DNA of 63,669 bases from Arachidicoccus rhizosphaerae (GCF_900107765.1 NZ_FNQY01000022.1:1-63669), one strand, 5' to 3'; counted from the first letter of the stretch, positions 17,864-26,847 are shown. The notes: a model not told the origin generated them from the sequence alone. Numbers and translations: made by a program.

Positions 17864-18295
17864 ATGAACAGTTCGCAAGGCAATACCCATACAGCTGATA
17901 TAGAAAAAGCTCCGCACGAGAATGCTGTGCCGGCGCCTTCCCTCACACTGGAACAGGCCCAGACAAAAGTGGATGAGTGGATTAAGACGATAGGTGTCCG
18001 GTATTTTAACGAACTCACCAACCTGGGCATCCTGATGGAGGAAGTCGGAGAACTCTCCCGACTCATGGTCCGCCAGTACGGCGAACAATCCTTTAAACAA
18101 AAGGAGACGCATCTTAATACCAAGCAGGCACTTAGTGATGAGATGGCCGATGTCCTATGGGTGCTGCTCTGCCTGGCCAACCAGACAGGCGTAAACCTCA
18201 CCACCGCCTTGCAGCAGAATTTTGATAAGAAAACTATAAGAGATAAAGATCGTCATAAAAATAATCCGGCACTCCAGACAGAAAGCGGCCGTTAA
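17864..18295 (+). CDS. MazG-like nucleotide pyrophosphohydrolase
   Basis: The 143-residue all-alpha NTP pyrophosphatase carries the MazG metal motif MEEVGELSRLMVR (EExxE) followed by LSDEMADVLWVLLCLAN (ExxD). These hydrolyse non-canonical or excess nucleoside triphosphates to the monophosphate. It is the single-domain short form. A TATTTTTG box at 17798-17805 could be its promoter, though no -33 is clear. The first 25 residues look disordered. Confidence 0.88.
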   Translation: MNSSQGNTHTADIEKAPHENAVPAPSLTLEQAQTKVDEWIKTIGVRYFNELTNLGILMEEVGELSRLMVRQYGEQSFKQKETHLNTKQALSDEMADVLWVLLCLANQTGVNLTTALQQNFDKKTIRDKDRHKNNPALQTESGR

Positions 18296-18351
18296 TAAAC
18301 CGGCCAAATTGCCGGCATCGACTTTTTTTTTGACCCAGGACCTACAACAAT

Positions 18352-19440
18352 ATGATTAAAAGAATCAAGCATATTTTTAAAGTACTCAAACAGACGATCA
18401 GTGATTTTTCAGAAATCAATATTATGCGCATGAGTGCTGCTCTGGCCTATTACACCATTTTCGGGCTGGCTCCTATGATTATAATTGTTTTGTCCCTGTC
18501 CTCTTTTTTTGTCCGTAAAAAACCAGCCGGTTATATATTTAACCAGCTTAATGAATTATTGGGTGCCAACGCTGCCAGCCAGGTTCATCAGATGATTGAA
18601 AATGTATTATCCCAAAATTCAGGAACCATAATGCAGATTGTGGGGATCATCGCCCTTGTGGTATCTGCTACCGGAATATTCACCGAAATACAGGATTCTA
18701 TTAATGTTATCTGGCGCGTGAAGGCCAAACCCAGAAAAGGCTGGCTGAAACTGGTCTTGAACCGCCTTTTAAGCTTCTCCATTGTTCTAAGCCTGGGTTT
18801 CATACTATTGGTATCCTTATTGGTCAATGCCATTATTGCGGCCGTTATGACCCGGTTTACTGATATCTTTCCCCAGACGGAAGTATTCACCTCCTATCTT
18901 ATCAATATTGCGCTTACTTTTTTAACCATAACCAGTCTGTTCGCCATTATCTTTAAAGTCCTGCCGGACGCCAAGGTAAAATGGAGAGATGTCTGGAATG
19001 GCGCCTTTACCACCGCACTATTATTTATGGGCGGTAAATTTTTAATCGGTTATTATCTGCAACATAGCTCCATCGGCAGCACCTTCGGGGCAGCGGGCTC
19101 TGTCATTATCATCCTTTCCTGGGTTTATTATTCTGCCATCATTCTGTATTTTGGCGCCGCCTATACCCGGGCCAATGCCCGAATTAAAGGCCGCATGATC
19201 TATCCTAATGACTATGCCGTCTGGATTCAGACGGTAGAACAAAAAGCAGATCAGCCTTTAAATGTCGCTCCTACAGATATAAAACCCGAGCAGCAAAGTT
19301 CGGCAGAAAAGCAAATAATTGAAGGAGCAGTAAAAGAACATCCCGATTTAAAAGAAAAAGCAGCTCCCCTGGCTGATCGTAAAAATCAAAATGAGGTGAC
19401 TGCTGGCGGGCCTTCACCAAACACAGCTCCGTCAGAGTAG
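18352..19440 (+). CDS. YihY/BrkB family inner membrane protein
   Basis: A 362-residue membrane protein of the YihY/virulence factor BrkB family. It begins with the amphipathic stretch KRIKHIFKVLKQTISDFSE, then MRMSAALAYYTIFGLAPMI, six helices in all, with GSVIIILSWVYYSAIILYFGAAYTRA near the end of the membrane part. The last 80 residues are hydrophilic, rich in Lys, Glu and Gln. The family's molecular role is not settled. Despite the old label it is not an RNase BN. It lies 56 bases after the MazG-like gene, possibly co-transcribed. Confidence 0.9.
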   Translation: MIKRIKHIFKVLKQTISDFSEINIMRMSAALAYYTIFGLAPMIIIVLSLSSFFVRKKPAGYIFNQLNELLGANAASQVHQMIENVLSQNSGTIMQIVGIIALVVSATGIFTEIQDSINVIWRVKAKPRKGWLKLVLNRLLSFSIVLSLGFILLVSLLVNAIIAAVMTRFTDIFPQTEVFTSYLINIALTFLTITSLFAIIFKVLPDAKVKWRDVWNGAFTTALLFMGGKFLIGYYLQHSSIGSTFGAAGSVIIILSWVYYSAIILYFGAAYTRANARIKGRMIYPNDYAVWIQTVEQKADQPLNVAPTDIKPEQQSSAEKQIIEGAVKEHPDLKEKAAPLADRKNQNEVTAGGPSPNTAPSE

Positions 19441-19906
19441 GTGGCCGTTTATAACGCTAAAAATCCTCTTAACAGACCTGTTTTGAATCAATCAAAATGG
19501 GGCCCTGCTTCAATCCTTTGATCAGTCGCTGTCTAGGCATTTTGCCATTCTGACAGCAGTTACTGAAGTTGTTTGAGTTAATGAAGCTTCCGGTTTTGCG
19601 GCTGACCATTCAACTTTTTTTGCCACATCTGTTAATAACTTTTGGCAGTTTTCCTGGCACGAGTTTCGTACTTTGCAAGTAAAGGAGGAAAAACAACCAA
19701 TAACCAGCGGATCTGGCTCTAATTAAGGCAGGGAAAATACTGGTAAAACCATATCATCTTTTACCATCTTCCTCAAGCCATGTTTATGTAACTGTTGTAT
19801 CCACAGCTCTTATCAACTGTACAAAAATGCAACGGCTGCGGCCTGCAACCTGACTCAGTGATCTGAACGACCATACAGCAACTTTTTAACCTTTAATTTA
19901 TTTATT
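19441..19906. other. Intergenic region before phoH, no gene seen
   Basis: This 466-base stretch has no convincing open frame on either strand and no tRNA-like fold. A TGGCAC and a TTTGC at 19654-19675 recall a sigma-54 promoter, but the GG-to-GC spacing is wrong. The phoH promoter should lie near its right end. Confidence 0.4.
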
Positions 19907-20920
19907 TTGACAGACACCATTATTCACCTTGACACATTGAACCCCATTGAGTTCTTTGGGGTAAACAATGCCAAACTAAATCTTCTTAAAAAAAGATTCC
20001 CCCTTTTGAAAATACTATCCCGTGGTACGCAGATTAAGCTCAGTGGCGCCGCAGAATATGTAGAAGAAGCGAAGGAGAAAATCAATCTGATGATTAAATA
20101 CATGGAGCGCAGCGGCGATCTGAGTGACAGTTATTTTGAAGAAATCCTAGGTAGCGTCGATGAAGGCAAAGTAGATCATTTTCTGGAAAAGCATCCCAAT
20201 GACGTATTGGTCTTTGGTCCTAACGGCAAAACCATAAGAGCCAGAACCGCTAACCAGAAAATGATGGTACAGGCCGCTGACAACAATGACATTGTCTTTG
20301 CCATCGGACCAGCCGGTACAGGTAAAACCTACACAGCAGTGGCTATTGCCGTCAGAGCATTAAAAAATAAAATCGTCAAAAAAATCATTCTGACCCGTCC
20401 GGCAGTAGAGGCCGGTGAAAGCCTTGGATTCTTACCCGGAGATCTGAAAGAAAAGATCGATCCATACTTACGGCCTTTATATGATGCCCTGGATGACATG
20501 ATTCCAGCAGACAAACTAGGTTACTACATGAGTAACAGAACAATAGAGATAGCACCTCTTGCATATATGAGGGGCCGTACCCTGGATAACGCTTTTATTA
20601 TCCTGGATGAGTCCCAGAATGCCAATGATTTGCAGCTTAAAATGTTCCTCACGCGTATTGGCGCGAACGCCAAAGCCATCATTACAGGTGACCCGACACA
20701 GATAGATTTACCTAAGAATCAGCGCAGTGGGCTCTGGAAAGCGGTTTCAATCCTAAAAAAGATAGATGGCATTGCGCACATTGAGCTCAATGAGGAAGAC
20801 GTAGTCAGACACCGACTTGTTAAACAAATCATTAAAGCTTATAACAAGGCAGACGAGGTAGAAAGCGGAGAACAGCATTTTTTCAGCCATAAAAACGGTA
20901 CAAAAGAAAAAAATGCATAA
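19907..20920 (+). CDS. PhoH family ATPase
   Basis: A 337-residue PhoH-like protein. Walker A is GPAGTGKT at residues 134-141, Walker B is AFIILDE near 230, and the family stretch LTRPAVEAGESLGFLPGDLK lies between. The N-terminal 110 residues form the KH-like part. The start is a TTG at 19907; the frame is closed by a stop at 19859 with no ATG or GTG between, and the encoded TDTIIHLDTLNPIEFFGV agrees with the family's usual beginning. PhoH proteins are ATPases linked to RNA metabolism. The gene is 30 bases before a lipoprotein gene. Confidence 0.92.
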   Translation: MTDTIIHLDTLNPIEFFGVNNAKLNLLKKRFPLLKILSRGTQIKLSGAAEYVEEAKEKINLMIKYMERSGDLSDSYFEEILGSVDEGKVDHFLEKHPNDVLVFGPNGKTIRARTANQKMMVQAADNNDIVFAIGPAGTGKTYTAVAIAVRALKNKIVKKIILTRPAVEAGESLGFLPGDLKEKIDPYLRPLYDALDDMIPADKLGYYMSNRTIEIAPLAYMRGRTLDNAFIILDESQNANDLQLKMFLTRIGANAKAIITGDPTQIDLPKNQRSGLWKAVSILKKIDGIAHIELNEEDVVRHRLVKQIIKAYNKADEVESGEQHFFSHKNGTKEKNA

Positions 20921-20950
20921 TCTTTGCATACTTAAAAGAAAATCGAAAAA

Positions 20951-21487
20951 ATGAAGAAAAATTCTATCTGGCTGGCCGCCTTACTGATGCTGGCAGTGAC
21001 TGTTTACTCTTGTAAATCATCCACTTCTCCTTCAGATGTGGCTAAATCATTTGAAACAGCCATGCTGCACAATGATTTTACCAAAGGTAAAACCCTGGTG
21101 ACCGCAAGTGATCAACCGATGCTTGATCAAGGTGAAGAAATGACAAAATCAAATCCTACACCTGACTCCATTAAAGCAATTCTGAACGGTGCGGAAATTA
21201 CAGCTTCCAACGAAAAAATGGAAAACGACTCCACTGCAACAGTAGACGTCAAAACCGTTTTCAAACAATCTGTAATGGGTCAAAAAGAAACAACCAACAC
21301 CTATGTGCTGAAAAAAGAGAAAGGTGCCTGGAAAATTGACCTGCAAGCAACCATCAAAAGAGTAATGGAATCCTATGGTGCAGCCATGCAGGGTCAGGGT
21401 GCTGACAGCCTGGGTGCCGGAGCAGGTCCTGATGCCGGAGCAGTTGATTCTGCTGCAGGCCCGATTTTGGATTCTCTGAGCAAATAG
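20951..21487 (+). CDS. Lipoprotein, DUF4878-like
   Basis: The 178-residue protein starts with a lipoprotein signal (lipobox VYSC, Cys at residue 21) followed by SPSDVAKSFETAMLHNDFTK, the pattern of small NTF2-like DUF4878 lipoproteins. The fold continues to about residue 140 (TNTYVLKKEKGAWKIDLQAT). The last 35 residues are a Gly/Ala/Asp-rich low-complexity tail. Location is the periplasmic face of a membrane; the function is unknown. It may be read with phoH and ends before a strong terminator. Confidence 0.8.
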   Translation: MKKNSIWLAALLMLAVTVYSCKSSTSPSDVAKSFETAMLHNDFTKGKTLVTASDQPMLDQGEEMTKSNPTPDSIKAILNGAEITASNEKMENDSTATVDVKTVFKQSVMGQKETTNTYVLKKEKGAWKIDLQATIKRVMESYGAAMQGQGADSLGAGAGPDAGAVDSAAGPILDSLSK

Positions 21488-21522
21488 TATGCTTTACTGA
21501 TTATAGAACCATTTATATACGG

Positions 21523-21574
21523 GAAAGTCCTGACTTGAGCGCGTAAGCGTAAAAGTCAGGACTTTTAATTTTTT
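21523..21574 (+). terminator. Terminator after the DUF4878 lipoprotein
   Basis: AAAGTCCTGACTT pairs with AAGTCAGGACTTT (13 bp) around a loop that contains a small GCGCGTAAGCGT stem. A T-rich tract follows. It lies about 35 bases past the stop codon. Confidence 0.88.
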
Positions 21575-21638
21575 GGGATTGACGGATGACAGCGGTTGTA
21601 TGACCTCAAATCCCGCATGAAAGCTTTGCCAAATCCCC

Positions 21639-21646
21639 TATTTTTG
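21639..21646 (+). promoter_or_regulatory. -7 box of pepE (TATTTTTG)
   Basis: TATTTTTG is an exact TAnnTTTG match ending 4 bases before the pepE ATG at 21651, so the transcript would begin at or next to the start codon. I see no -33 element at standard spacing. Confidence 0.55.
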
Positions 21647-21650
21647 TCCT

Positions 21651-22415
21651 ATGGATAATCATCAACAAAACCCTGAATCAATCAATACGGCCAGTCACAG
21701 CCGCAACAACAATGTTCGCATCATACTCGGCAGCACTTCCACGCTGGCAGGACAAAGCTATCTGGCCTATTTAAAGGACACTTTAACCCTGCATTTTGCA
21801 GGTATCAGTAAACTGTTATTTGTCCCCTATGCAAGACCTGGTGGCATTTCTCATGCGACTTATACAGAAAGCGCCGCACGTTTTTTTGCTACCCTGAATA
21901 TTGAGGTGGAGAACTTAGGCGCCACCTCAGATCCTTTGCAGGCAGTAAGCAGGGCCGAAGCCATATTTACCGGAGGCGGTAATACATTTTTACTGGTAAA
22001 GACCTTACATGAACTGGGGCTGATGACTGCCATCCGTGAGCGGGTATTACAAGGCGTCCCTTATCTGGGTACCAGCGCCGGCGCTAATATTGGCGGTCTG
22101 ACCATGGGTACGACCAATGATATGCCCATCGTTTATCCCCCTTCTTTTAACACCATGGGACTGGTGCCCTTTAATATCAACCCTCATTTTATCTCCGGCC
22201 GACTATCAGCAGATCATATGGGTGAAACCAGGGAGACCAGAATTCAGGAATTTCTGACCCAAAATAAAATGCCGGTCGTCGGATTACCCGAAGGAAGCTG
22301 GATACAGGTAAATGGAGCTATCATTACCCTGGAGGGCACAAAAGCCGCCACCATTTTTAAAAAGGACGGACAGCCTTATGAACTCACACCCGGTAGTCGG
22401 CTGCTGCTCCAATAA
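21651..22415 (+). CDS. pepE: Dipeptidase E (peptidase S51)
   Basis: The 254-residue protein is an S51 serine peptidase. The nucleophile is S142 in GTSAGAN, preceded by the FTGGGNTFLL loop; D157 in TTNDMPI, H179 in INPHF and E214 in LPEGSW complete the site as in PepE. The enzyme cleaves dipeptides that begin with aspartate in the cytoplasm. The first 20 residues are an extension rich in Asn and Gln beyond the usual start. No operon partners are near; it ends before a hairpin shared with the opposing GNAT gene. Confidence 0.9.
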   Translation: MDNHQQNPESINTASHSRNNNVRIILGSTSTLAGQSYLAYLKDTLTLHFAGISKLLFVPYARPGGISHATYTESAARFFATLNIEVENLGATSDPLQAVSRAEAIFTGGGNTFLLVKTLHELGLMTAIRERVLQGVPYLGTSAGANIGGLTMGTTNDMPIVYPPSFNTMGLVPFNINPHFISGRLSADHMGETRETRIQEFLTQNKMPVVGLPEGSWIQVNGAIITLEGTKAATIFKKDGQPYELTPGSRLLLQ

Positions 22416-22482
22416 TAAAATATAGATGGAGGATTTTATCGGTACTTCTAAGGCTTTTTTCAGGGAGTCTGCTTGCTTATAA

Positions 22483-22525
22483 CCAATAACAAAAGTCTCA
22501 GCCGTGCTGAGATTTTTGTTATTGG
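22483..22525. terminator. Bidirectional terminator between pepE and the GNAT gene
   Basis: A 20-bp stem (22483-22502 with 22506-22525) closes on the 3-base loop CGT with a single G-T wobble. A/T-rich segments sit in both arms, so it can stop transcription from either side. Confidence 0.88.
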
Positions 22526-22566
22526 AGTACTTATTTTATGTAGCAAGATGATTAAAAAACGCTTCA

Positions 22567-23082
22567 TTAATGGTTGGAGAGATCCAGCTGTAAAAAGACC
22601 AGGTCCAAAAAACGGCCAAACTTAAAACCCACTTCCTTCAGATGTCCTACCTGTATAAACCCGTTTTTTTCATGAAAACGGATACTGCCGTGATTTTCGG
22701 CGTCTATGCCTGCAATCATACGGTGTAACCCGTCATTTTGCGCCCTTTCAATCAGAGCGGACAGCAGCATCTGTCCTATCCCAGCTCCTCTGTGAAATTC
22801 ATCCACGTACACAGAATGCTCTACGGTAAACCGGTAACCATATTTTGGTCTGAACTGACCATAAGTCCCATAGCCCACCGTCGCCTGACCTCTGAGGCAA
22901 CTGAAAACCGGCATCCCTTGTTTTCTTTGATTTTCCAGCCAGTGGGCACAGTATGCCAGGTTCCTGGGCTCCTCATCATAAATAGCCGTGCTGTTTAAGA
23001 TGGACTCATTCATGATTTCCAATATAGCAGGTAAATCCTGCGGCTCTGTTTCCCGGATATAATATGTTTGTTCCATTTGCAT
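22567..23082 (-). CDS. GNAT family N-acetyltransferase, phosphinothricin-acetyltransferase-like
   Basis: The 171-residue protein has the GNAT core with the acetyl-CoA loop RGAGIGQMLLSALIERA, and RMIAGIDAENHGSIRFHEKNGF, the pattern of the PAT/MnaT group that acetylates small amines such as phosphinothricin or methionine analogues. YIRETEPQDLPAILEIMNES is the normal beginning. The true substrate is unknown. The gene stands alone, convergent with pepE. Confidence 0.88.
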   Translation of the reverse strand: MQMEQTYYIRETEPQDLPAILEIMNESILNSTAIYDEEPRNLAYCAHWLENQRKQGMPVFSCLRGQATVGYGTYGQFRPKYGYRFTVEHSVYVDEFHRGAGIGQMLLSALIERAQNDGLHRMIAGIDAENHGSIRFHEKNGFIQVGHLKEVGFKFGRFLDLVFLQLDLSNH

Positions 23083-23267
23083 TTTCTTTATCAGGTCAAT
23101 CGCCTAAGTCAGTTTTATGACTCATTCATGCCTTAGCTATTTGATTTTATTAAACTCCGCCCTTCAAAGTTCCCAAAATTACGGCAATAAAAAGACGATT
23201 ATTTTCCCCGTTGAGGCAATCGTTTTTCTGCATGGTTTTCCGGTGGCTTTTTGATGCTATTTTCACC
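23083..23267. other. Divergent intergenic region
   Basis: Together with the porin promoter and leader up to 23385 this forms a 303-base gap between the GNAT gene (minus) and the porin-like gene (plus). I see nothing coding in it. Confidence 0.5.
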
Positions 23268-23296
23268 TTGAATTAAACTGATTTATCTTACTTTTG
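23268..23296 (+). promoter_or_regulatory. Promoter of the porin-like gene
   Basis: TTG at 23268-23270, an 18-base spacer and TACTTTTG at 23289-23296 give a textbook Bacteroidota promoter. The leader to the ATG at 23386 would be about 85 bases. Confidence 0.7.
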
Positions 23297-23385
23297 TCAC
23301 ACTATCCGGTTAATTGTAAAAAGGGTTTAACCGTATTTATTTTACCTTTTTTAATTAAAAGGTAAATCATTCAAAAACAAAATTT

Positions 23386-23976
23386 ATGAAGAAGATCACA
23401 TTATTTTTAGCTGCCGGTTTACTACTGTTGGCCGGTCAGGTCGGAGCACAGGATTTACATCTGGGTCTGAAAGCCGGTGCCACCCTGGGTAAAATTGACG
23501 GCCAGGATTTTAAAGATGGTTTTAATTTTGGCATCCATGCCGGTGCGTTTGCAGAAATCGGCCTTGGCGAAAAATGGGGTATCCAGCCGGAAGTGCTGTT
23601 TAATCAGACTAAAACAGAAGTGAAGCAGGATATTAATGCAGGAGATGTTTTAAACAGGGCTACAAAAGGCCACCTGAACTATCTGAGCATTCCGGTTCTG
23701 TTGAACTTTAAGCCCGCTAAGATTCTGACCTTACAGGCAGGACCTCAGTTCGGCATTTTAATGAATAAAGACAACAGCCTGGTTCAAAACGGCAAAGACG
23801 CGTTCAAAAGCGGAGATTTTGCCATTGATCTGGGTGCGCAACTGAATCTGGGCGGCTTTAAAGTATATGGACGTTATAATATCGGCCTGGCGGATACCAA
23901 GGTAAGCGATGTGACTGACCAGTCTAAATGGACCAACCAACAGATCCAGATCGGTATCGGTTATGTCATCCTTTAA
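23386..23976 (+). CDS. Outer-membrane beta-barrel protein (PorT-like)
   Basis: A 196-residue protein with a signal peptide (cleavage after GQVGAQ, about residue 22) and the alternating pattern of a small eight-strand barrel: LHLGLKAGATLGKI, GIHAGAFAEIGLGEKWGIQP, VLLNFKPAKILTLQAGPQFG, KVYGRYNIGLADT and a final strand ending in VIL. It belongs to the outer-membrane-beta-barrel group common in Bacteroidota. Function is not known. It has its own promoter and a terminator 40 bases after the stop. Confidence 0.88.
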   Translation: MKKITLFLAAGLLLLAGQVGAQDLHLGLKAGATLGKIDGQDFKDGFNFGIHAGAFAEIGLGEKWGIQPEVLFNQTKTEVKQDINAGDVLNRATKGHLNYLSIPVLLNFKPAKILTLQAGPQFGILMNKDNSLVQNGKDAFKSGDFAIDLGAQLNLGGFKVYGRYNIGLADTKVSDVTDQSKWTNQQIQIGIGYVIL

Positions 23977-24015
23977 GACATGCATGACGACTAAATTTCT
24001 TTAAAACAGCTGTTT

Positions 24016-24059
24016 AAAAAGCGGCGGAGCAGATAATCGGACAGCTCCGCCGCTTTTTT
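24016..24059 (+). terminator. Terminator after the porin-like gene
   Basis: AAAAAGCGGCGGAGC pairs with GCTCCGCCGCTTTTT (15 bp) over a 13-base loop and is followed by T. It is one of the strongest hairpins in the window. Confidence 0.93.
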
Positions 24060-24387
24060 GTGCGGAGACATATCCCCTGAAACAAACAAGTATTCGTTAT
24101 CTGGCCCTCCCCATTTGAACCGTTAAAGATCAATAGATTAGAAGAATCACCTCTGATTTCCCCTGACAGCATAGCCCTGTTTTTAATTAGGGATTACTCC
24201 GGTTAGCGATAACCGGCCTTTAAAATGCGTGCTTTTTCGAAAACAAGTGCCTGAAACGGCCTGTTTTATATAAAGATTTCTATCAAATCCGCCTGATTAG
24301 ATGCGTATCTTTCTTAATTTCGTGCTTCGTTTATTGTAAGAATCCAAAAAATCGTTACATACTCAAATAAAAACAACAAAGCTACAA
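24060..24387. other. Intergenic region before lysA
   Basis: No open frame is convincing. A small dyad CCGGTT-N6-AACCGG at 24199-24216 is the only structure I noticed. It lies about 170 bases before the lysA start and may be part of its leader or an operator. Confidence 0.4.
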
Positions 24388-25596
24388 ATGGAACTTTCTC
24401 ATGAACAACTGCGGGCCATTGCCCAGCAGTATGGCACTCCGGTATATATTTACAATGCCGATCAGATTGCCGGTCAGTTTAACCGGCTGCAAAATGCCTT
24501 TAAAGGTGTCAATGCCCGTTTTTTCTATGCCTGTAAGGCACTGACCAATATTAATATCTTAAAGTTCATGAAAAATCTGGGCACCAACCTGGATTGTGTC
24601 AGCATTAATGAAGTAAAGTTGGGCCTCGCAGCCGGGTTTAAACCTAAACAGATTATGTTTACTCCAAACAGCGTTGCTTTCTCTGAACTGGAAGAAGGTA
24701 AGGAGCTGGGCGTAAATATCAATATTGACAATATTTCTTTTCTGGAACGTTTTGGTAATAAGTACGGAGGCTCCTATCCCATCAGTATACGGCTGAACCC
24801 GCATATAATGGCCGGTGGCAATTATAAAATTTCTACGGGTCACGTGGATAGCAAATTCGGGATTTCTATTCACCAGATGCGTCATATTGAGCGGGTCGTT
24901 CAGTCTACCGGACTGCATGTCAAAGGGCTGCACCTGCATACAGGCAGTGAAATCAAAGACATCAATATCTTTTTAAACGGCCTGGATGTCATGCTGGACA
25001 TCGCCCGTCATTTTCCGCAGGTGGAATTTTTAGACCTGGGCAGTGGTTTTAAAGTACCTTATAAGGATGGTGAAGCGTCTACGGACGTAGAGCTGCTTGG
25101 CCAGAAAGTGGGAGAAGCCTTTGCTAAATATGACAAAGAGCTGGGCAAAAAACATCAGATCTGGTTTGAGCCGGGTAAATTCCTGGTCAGCGAATCCGGT
25201 TATTTTGTTGTAAAAGCAAATGTCATCAAACAAACCACCGCCACGGTATTTATCGGGGTCGATTCTGGTTTCAACCACCTGATTCGCCCTATGTTCTATG
25301 AAGCCTATCACCGGGTTGAAAATATTACTCATCCGGATAGCGATGAAAGAATCTACACCGTCGTGGGTAATATCTGTGAGACGGATACCTTTGCATGGGA
25401 CAGAAAAATTGCAGAAACCCATGAGGGCGATCTGCTCTGTTTTTATAATGCAGGCGCCTATGGTTTTGAGATGAGCAGTAACTTTAATTCCAGACTGCGT
25501 CCGGCTGAAGTGCTGGTTCTGGATGGCAAAACCCATCTGATCCGTAAAAGAGATACGTTTGAGGATTTGCTCCGTGGTCAGGTGGAAGTGATTTAA
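24388..25596 (+). CDS. lysA: Diaminopimelate decarboxylase
   Basis: The 402-residue fold-type III PLP enzyme has the cofactor lysine K50 in FFYACKALTN, the HLHTGSEI motif, LDLGSGFKVPYKDG, EPGKFLVSESG and the C-terminal active-site segment GNICETDTFAWDR. It decarboxylates meso-diaminopimelate to L-lysine, the last step of lysine synthesis. The usual EPGR is EPGK and CESGD is CETDT here, both seen in Bacteroidota LysA as I recall. The gene is alone on the plus strand with no other dap genes nearby. Confidence 0.92.
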   Translation: MELSHEQLRAIAQQYGTPVYIYNADQIAGQFNRLQNAFKGVNARFFYACKALTNINILKFMKNLGTNLDCVSINEVKLGLAAGFKPKQIMFTPNSVAFSELEEGKELGVNINIDNISFLERFGNKYGGSYPISIRLNPHIMAGGNYKISTGHVDSKFGISIHQMRHIERVVQSTGLHVKGLHLHTGSEIKDINIFLNGLDVMLDIARHFPQVEFLDLGSGFKVPYKDGEASTDVELLGQKVGEAFAKYDKELGKKHQIWFEPGKFLVSESGYFVVKANVIKQTTATVFIGVDSGFNHLIRPMFYEAYHRVENITHPDSDERIYTVVGNICETDTFAWDRKIAETHEGDLLCFYNAGAYGFEMSSNFNSRLRPAEVLVLDGKTHLIRKRDTFEDLLRGQVEVI

Positions 25597-25761
25597 AGAC
25601 TGAATTTCAGAGGGTCGTTCTTAACACAAGAATTTAACGGTAATTTCTAAAAGGGTTTATGGTTATATGAGGCACGCTGGTTAACTTTATCTTTATCAAA
25701 GTGTTGAGCACCAAATCCTTCGTAAAATGCTGTAAGTTCCCACTTTGTACAATGACTAGAT

Positions 25762-26538
25762 ATGATTGAACTTAAAGACGTACAAAAAAGCTTTGATGAC
25801 AAGCAGATTATCAAAGGAGTATCCATGACCTTGGATGCCGGTAAATGCAATCTGATTATCGGGTCAAGCGGCAGCGGTAAAACGGTATTGACTAAATGTA
25901 TTGTCGGGTTATTCACCCCTGAACAGGGCGAGATCTTATATGAAGGCAATGATATCGTCTCCATGGATAAAAAAGAGCGCAAGGAACTCCGCCAGCAGAT
26001 TGGGATGCTTTTTCAGGGGTCGGCCCTATTTGATTCCATGACGGTGGAACAGAACGTTATGTTTCCTCTGGATATGTTTTCAGATTTGAACTATGAACAA
26101 AAACGGGCACGGGTTGACGAAGTGCTTTCCAGGGTCAAGCTGGAAGAGGCGCATAAAAAATACCCTGCAGAGATCAGTGGCGGGATGAAAAAAAGAGTGG
26201 GTATTGCCAGAGCCATCGTCCTGAACCCAAAATATCTTTTTTGCGATGAGCCAAACTCCGGACTGGATCCTCAGACCTCTTTACTGATTGATAAGTTAAT
26301 CAAGGAGATCACTGTAGAATTCAATATGACCACTGTGGTGATTACCCATGATATGAATAGCGTGATGGAAATCGGAGACCATATTATTTATATGTATGAA
26401 GGCCATAAGCAATGGGAAGGGTCTAACAAAGAAATCATCTATTCAAAAGATGAGAAACTCAATAACTTCATTTTCGCATCAGAATTCCTTCAGGATGCAA
26501 AAAAAATGCGGATGGAAGAAGTAAGCAAAGGACAATAG
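25762..26538 (+). CDS. ABC transporter ATPase, MlaF-like
   Basis: The 258-residue ATPase has Walker A GSSGSGKT (34-41), the Q-loop FQGSALFDSMTVEQNV, the signature ISGGMKKRVGIARAI, and Walker B YLFCDEPNSGLDP. The GSALFDS and SGGMKKR wording is that of MlaF/Mkl ATPases that drive phospholipid (or related lipid) transport between membranes with an MlaE permease and MCE proteins. None of those partners is adjacent. The start ATG lies 165 bases from lysA. A terminator follows directly. Confidence 0.9.
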   Translation: MIELKDVQKSFDDKQIIKGVSMTLDAGKCNLIIGSSGSGKTVLTKCIVGLFTPEQGEILYEGNDIVSMDKKERKELRQQIGMLFQGSALFDSMTVEQNVMFPLDMFSDLNYEQKRARVDEVLSRVKLEEAHKKYPAEISGGMKKRVGIARAIVLNPKYLFCDEPNSGLDPQTSLLIDKLIKEITVEFNMTTVVITHDMNSVMEIGDHIIYMYEGHKQWEGSNKEIIYSKDEKLNNFIFASEFLQDAKKMRMEEVSKGQ

Positions 26539-26581
26539 CAGAATCCTTTGGTTTGCCTGTTCCTGCATACGGGAAAAAGAT

Positions 26582-26638
26582 AAAAAATAGGATTACAGGC
26601 AGCCTGGAAAGCCAGACTACCTGTAATCCTATTTTTTT
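26582..26638 (+). terminator. Terminator after the MlaF-like gene
   Basis: AAAAAATAGGATTACAGG pairs with CCTGTAATCCTATTTTTT over about 20 bases, with T at the 3' end. The long A/T flanks make it usable in both directions. Confidence 0.92.
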
Positions 26639-26818
26639 GGGTATCGTGGCCCTGATATCTGTGTGGCATCACACTTTTTTTTAGGAGCGCTCCACCTGCA
26701 TTCCTGGGACGCCCCTGATTTATCCCTCTTTGAGCGCCAATTTCCCCTATTTTTCCATAATTTCTCCATCTGACATAAATTATTTACCTTCAAAACGGGT
26801 GCTCTTATAACAGTTCTC

Positions 26819-26826
26819 TATTTTTG
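26819..26826 (+). promoter_or_regulatory. -7 box of the SDR gene (TATTTTTG)
   Basis: An exact TAnnTTTG match ends 21 bases before the ATG at 26848. It also argues against the longer reading frame from the TTG at 26824, which overlaps the box. Confidence 0.55.
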
Positions 26827-26847
26827 TGTTTCCAAACACTTCATACG

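Noticed and set aside
19630-19680. Possible sigma-54 promoter (TTGGCA, TGGCAC, TTTGC)
   Set aside because: No pair of GG and GC falls at the required N10 spacing.
24060-24387. Lysine riboswitch before lysA
   Set aside because: No extended paired core or conserved L-box words; only one 6-bp dyad is visible.
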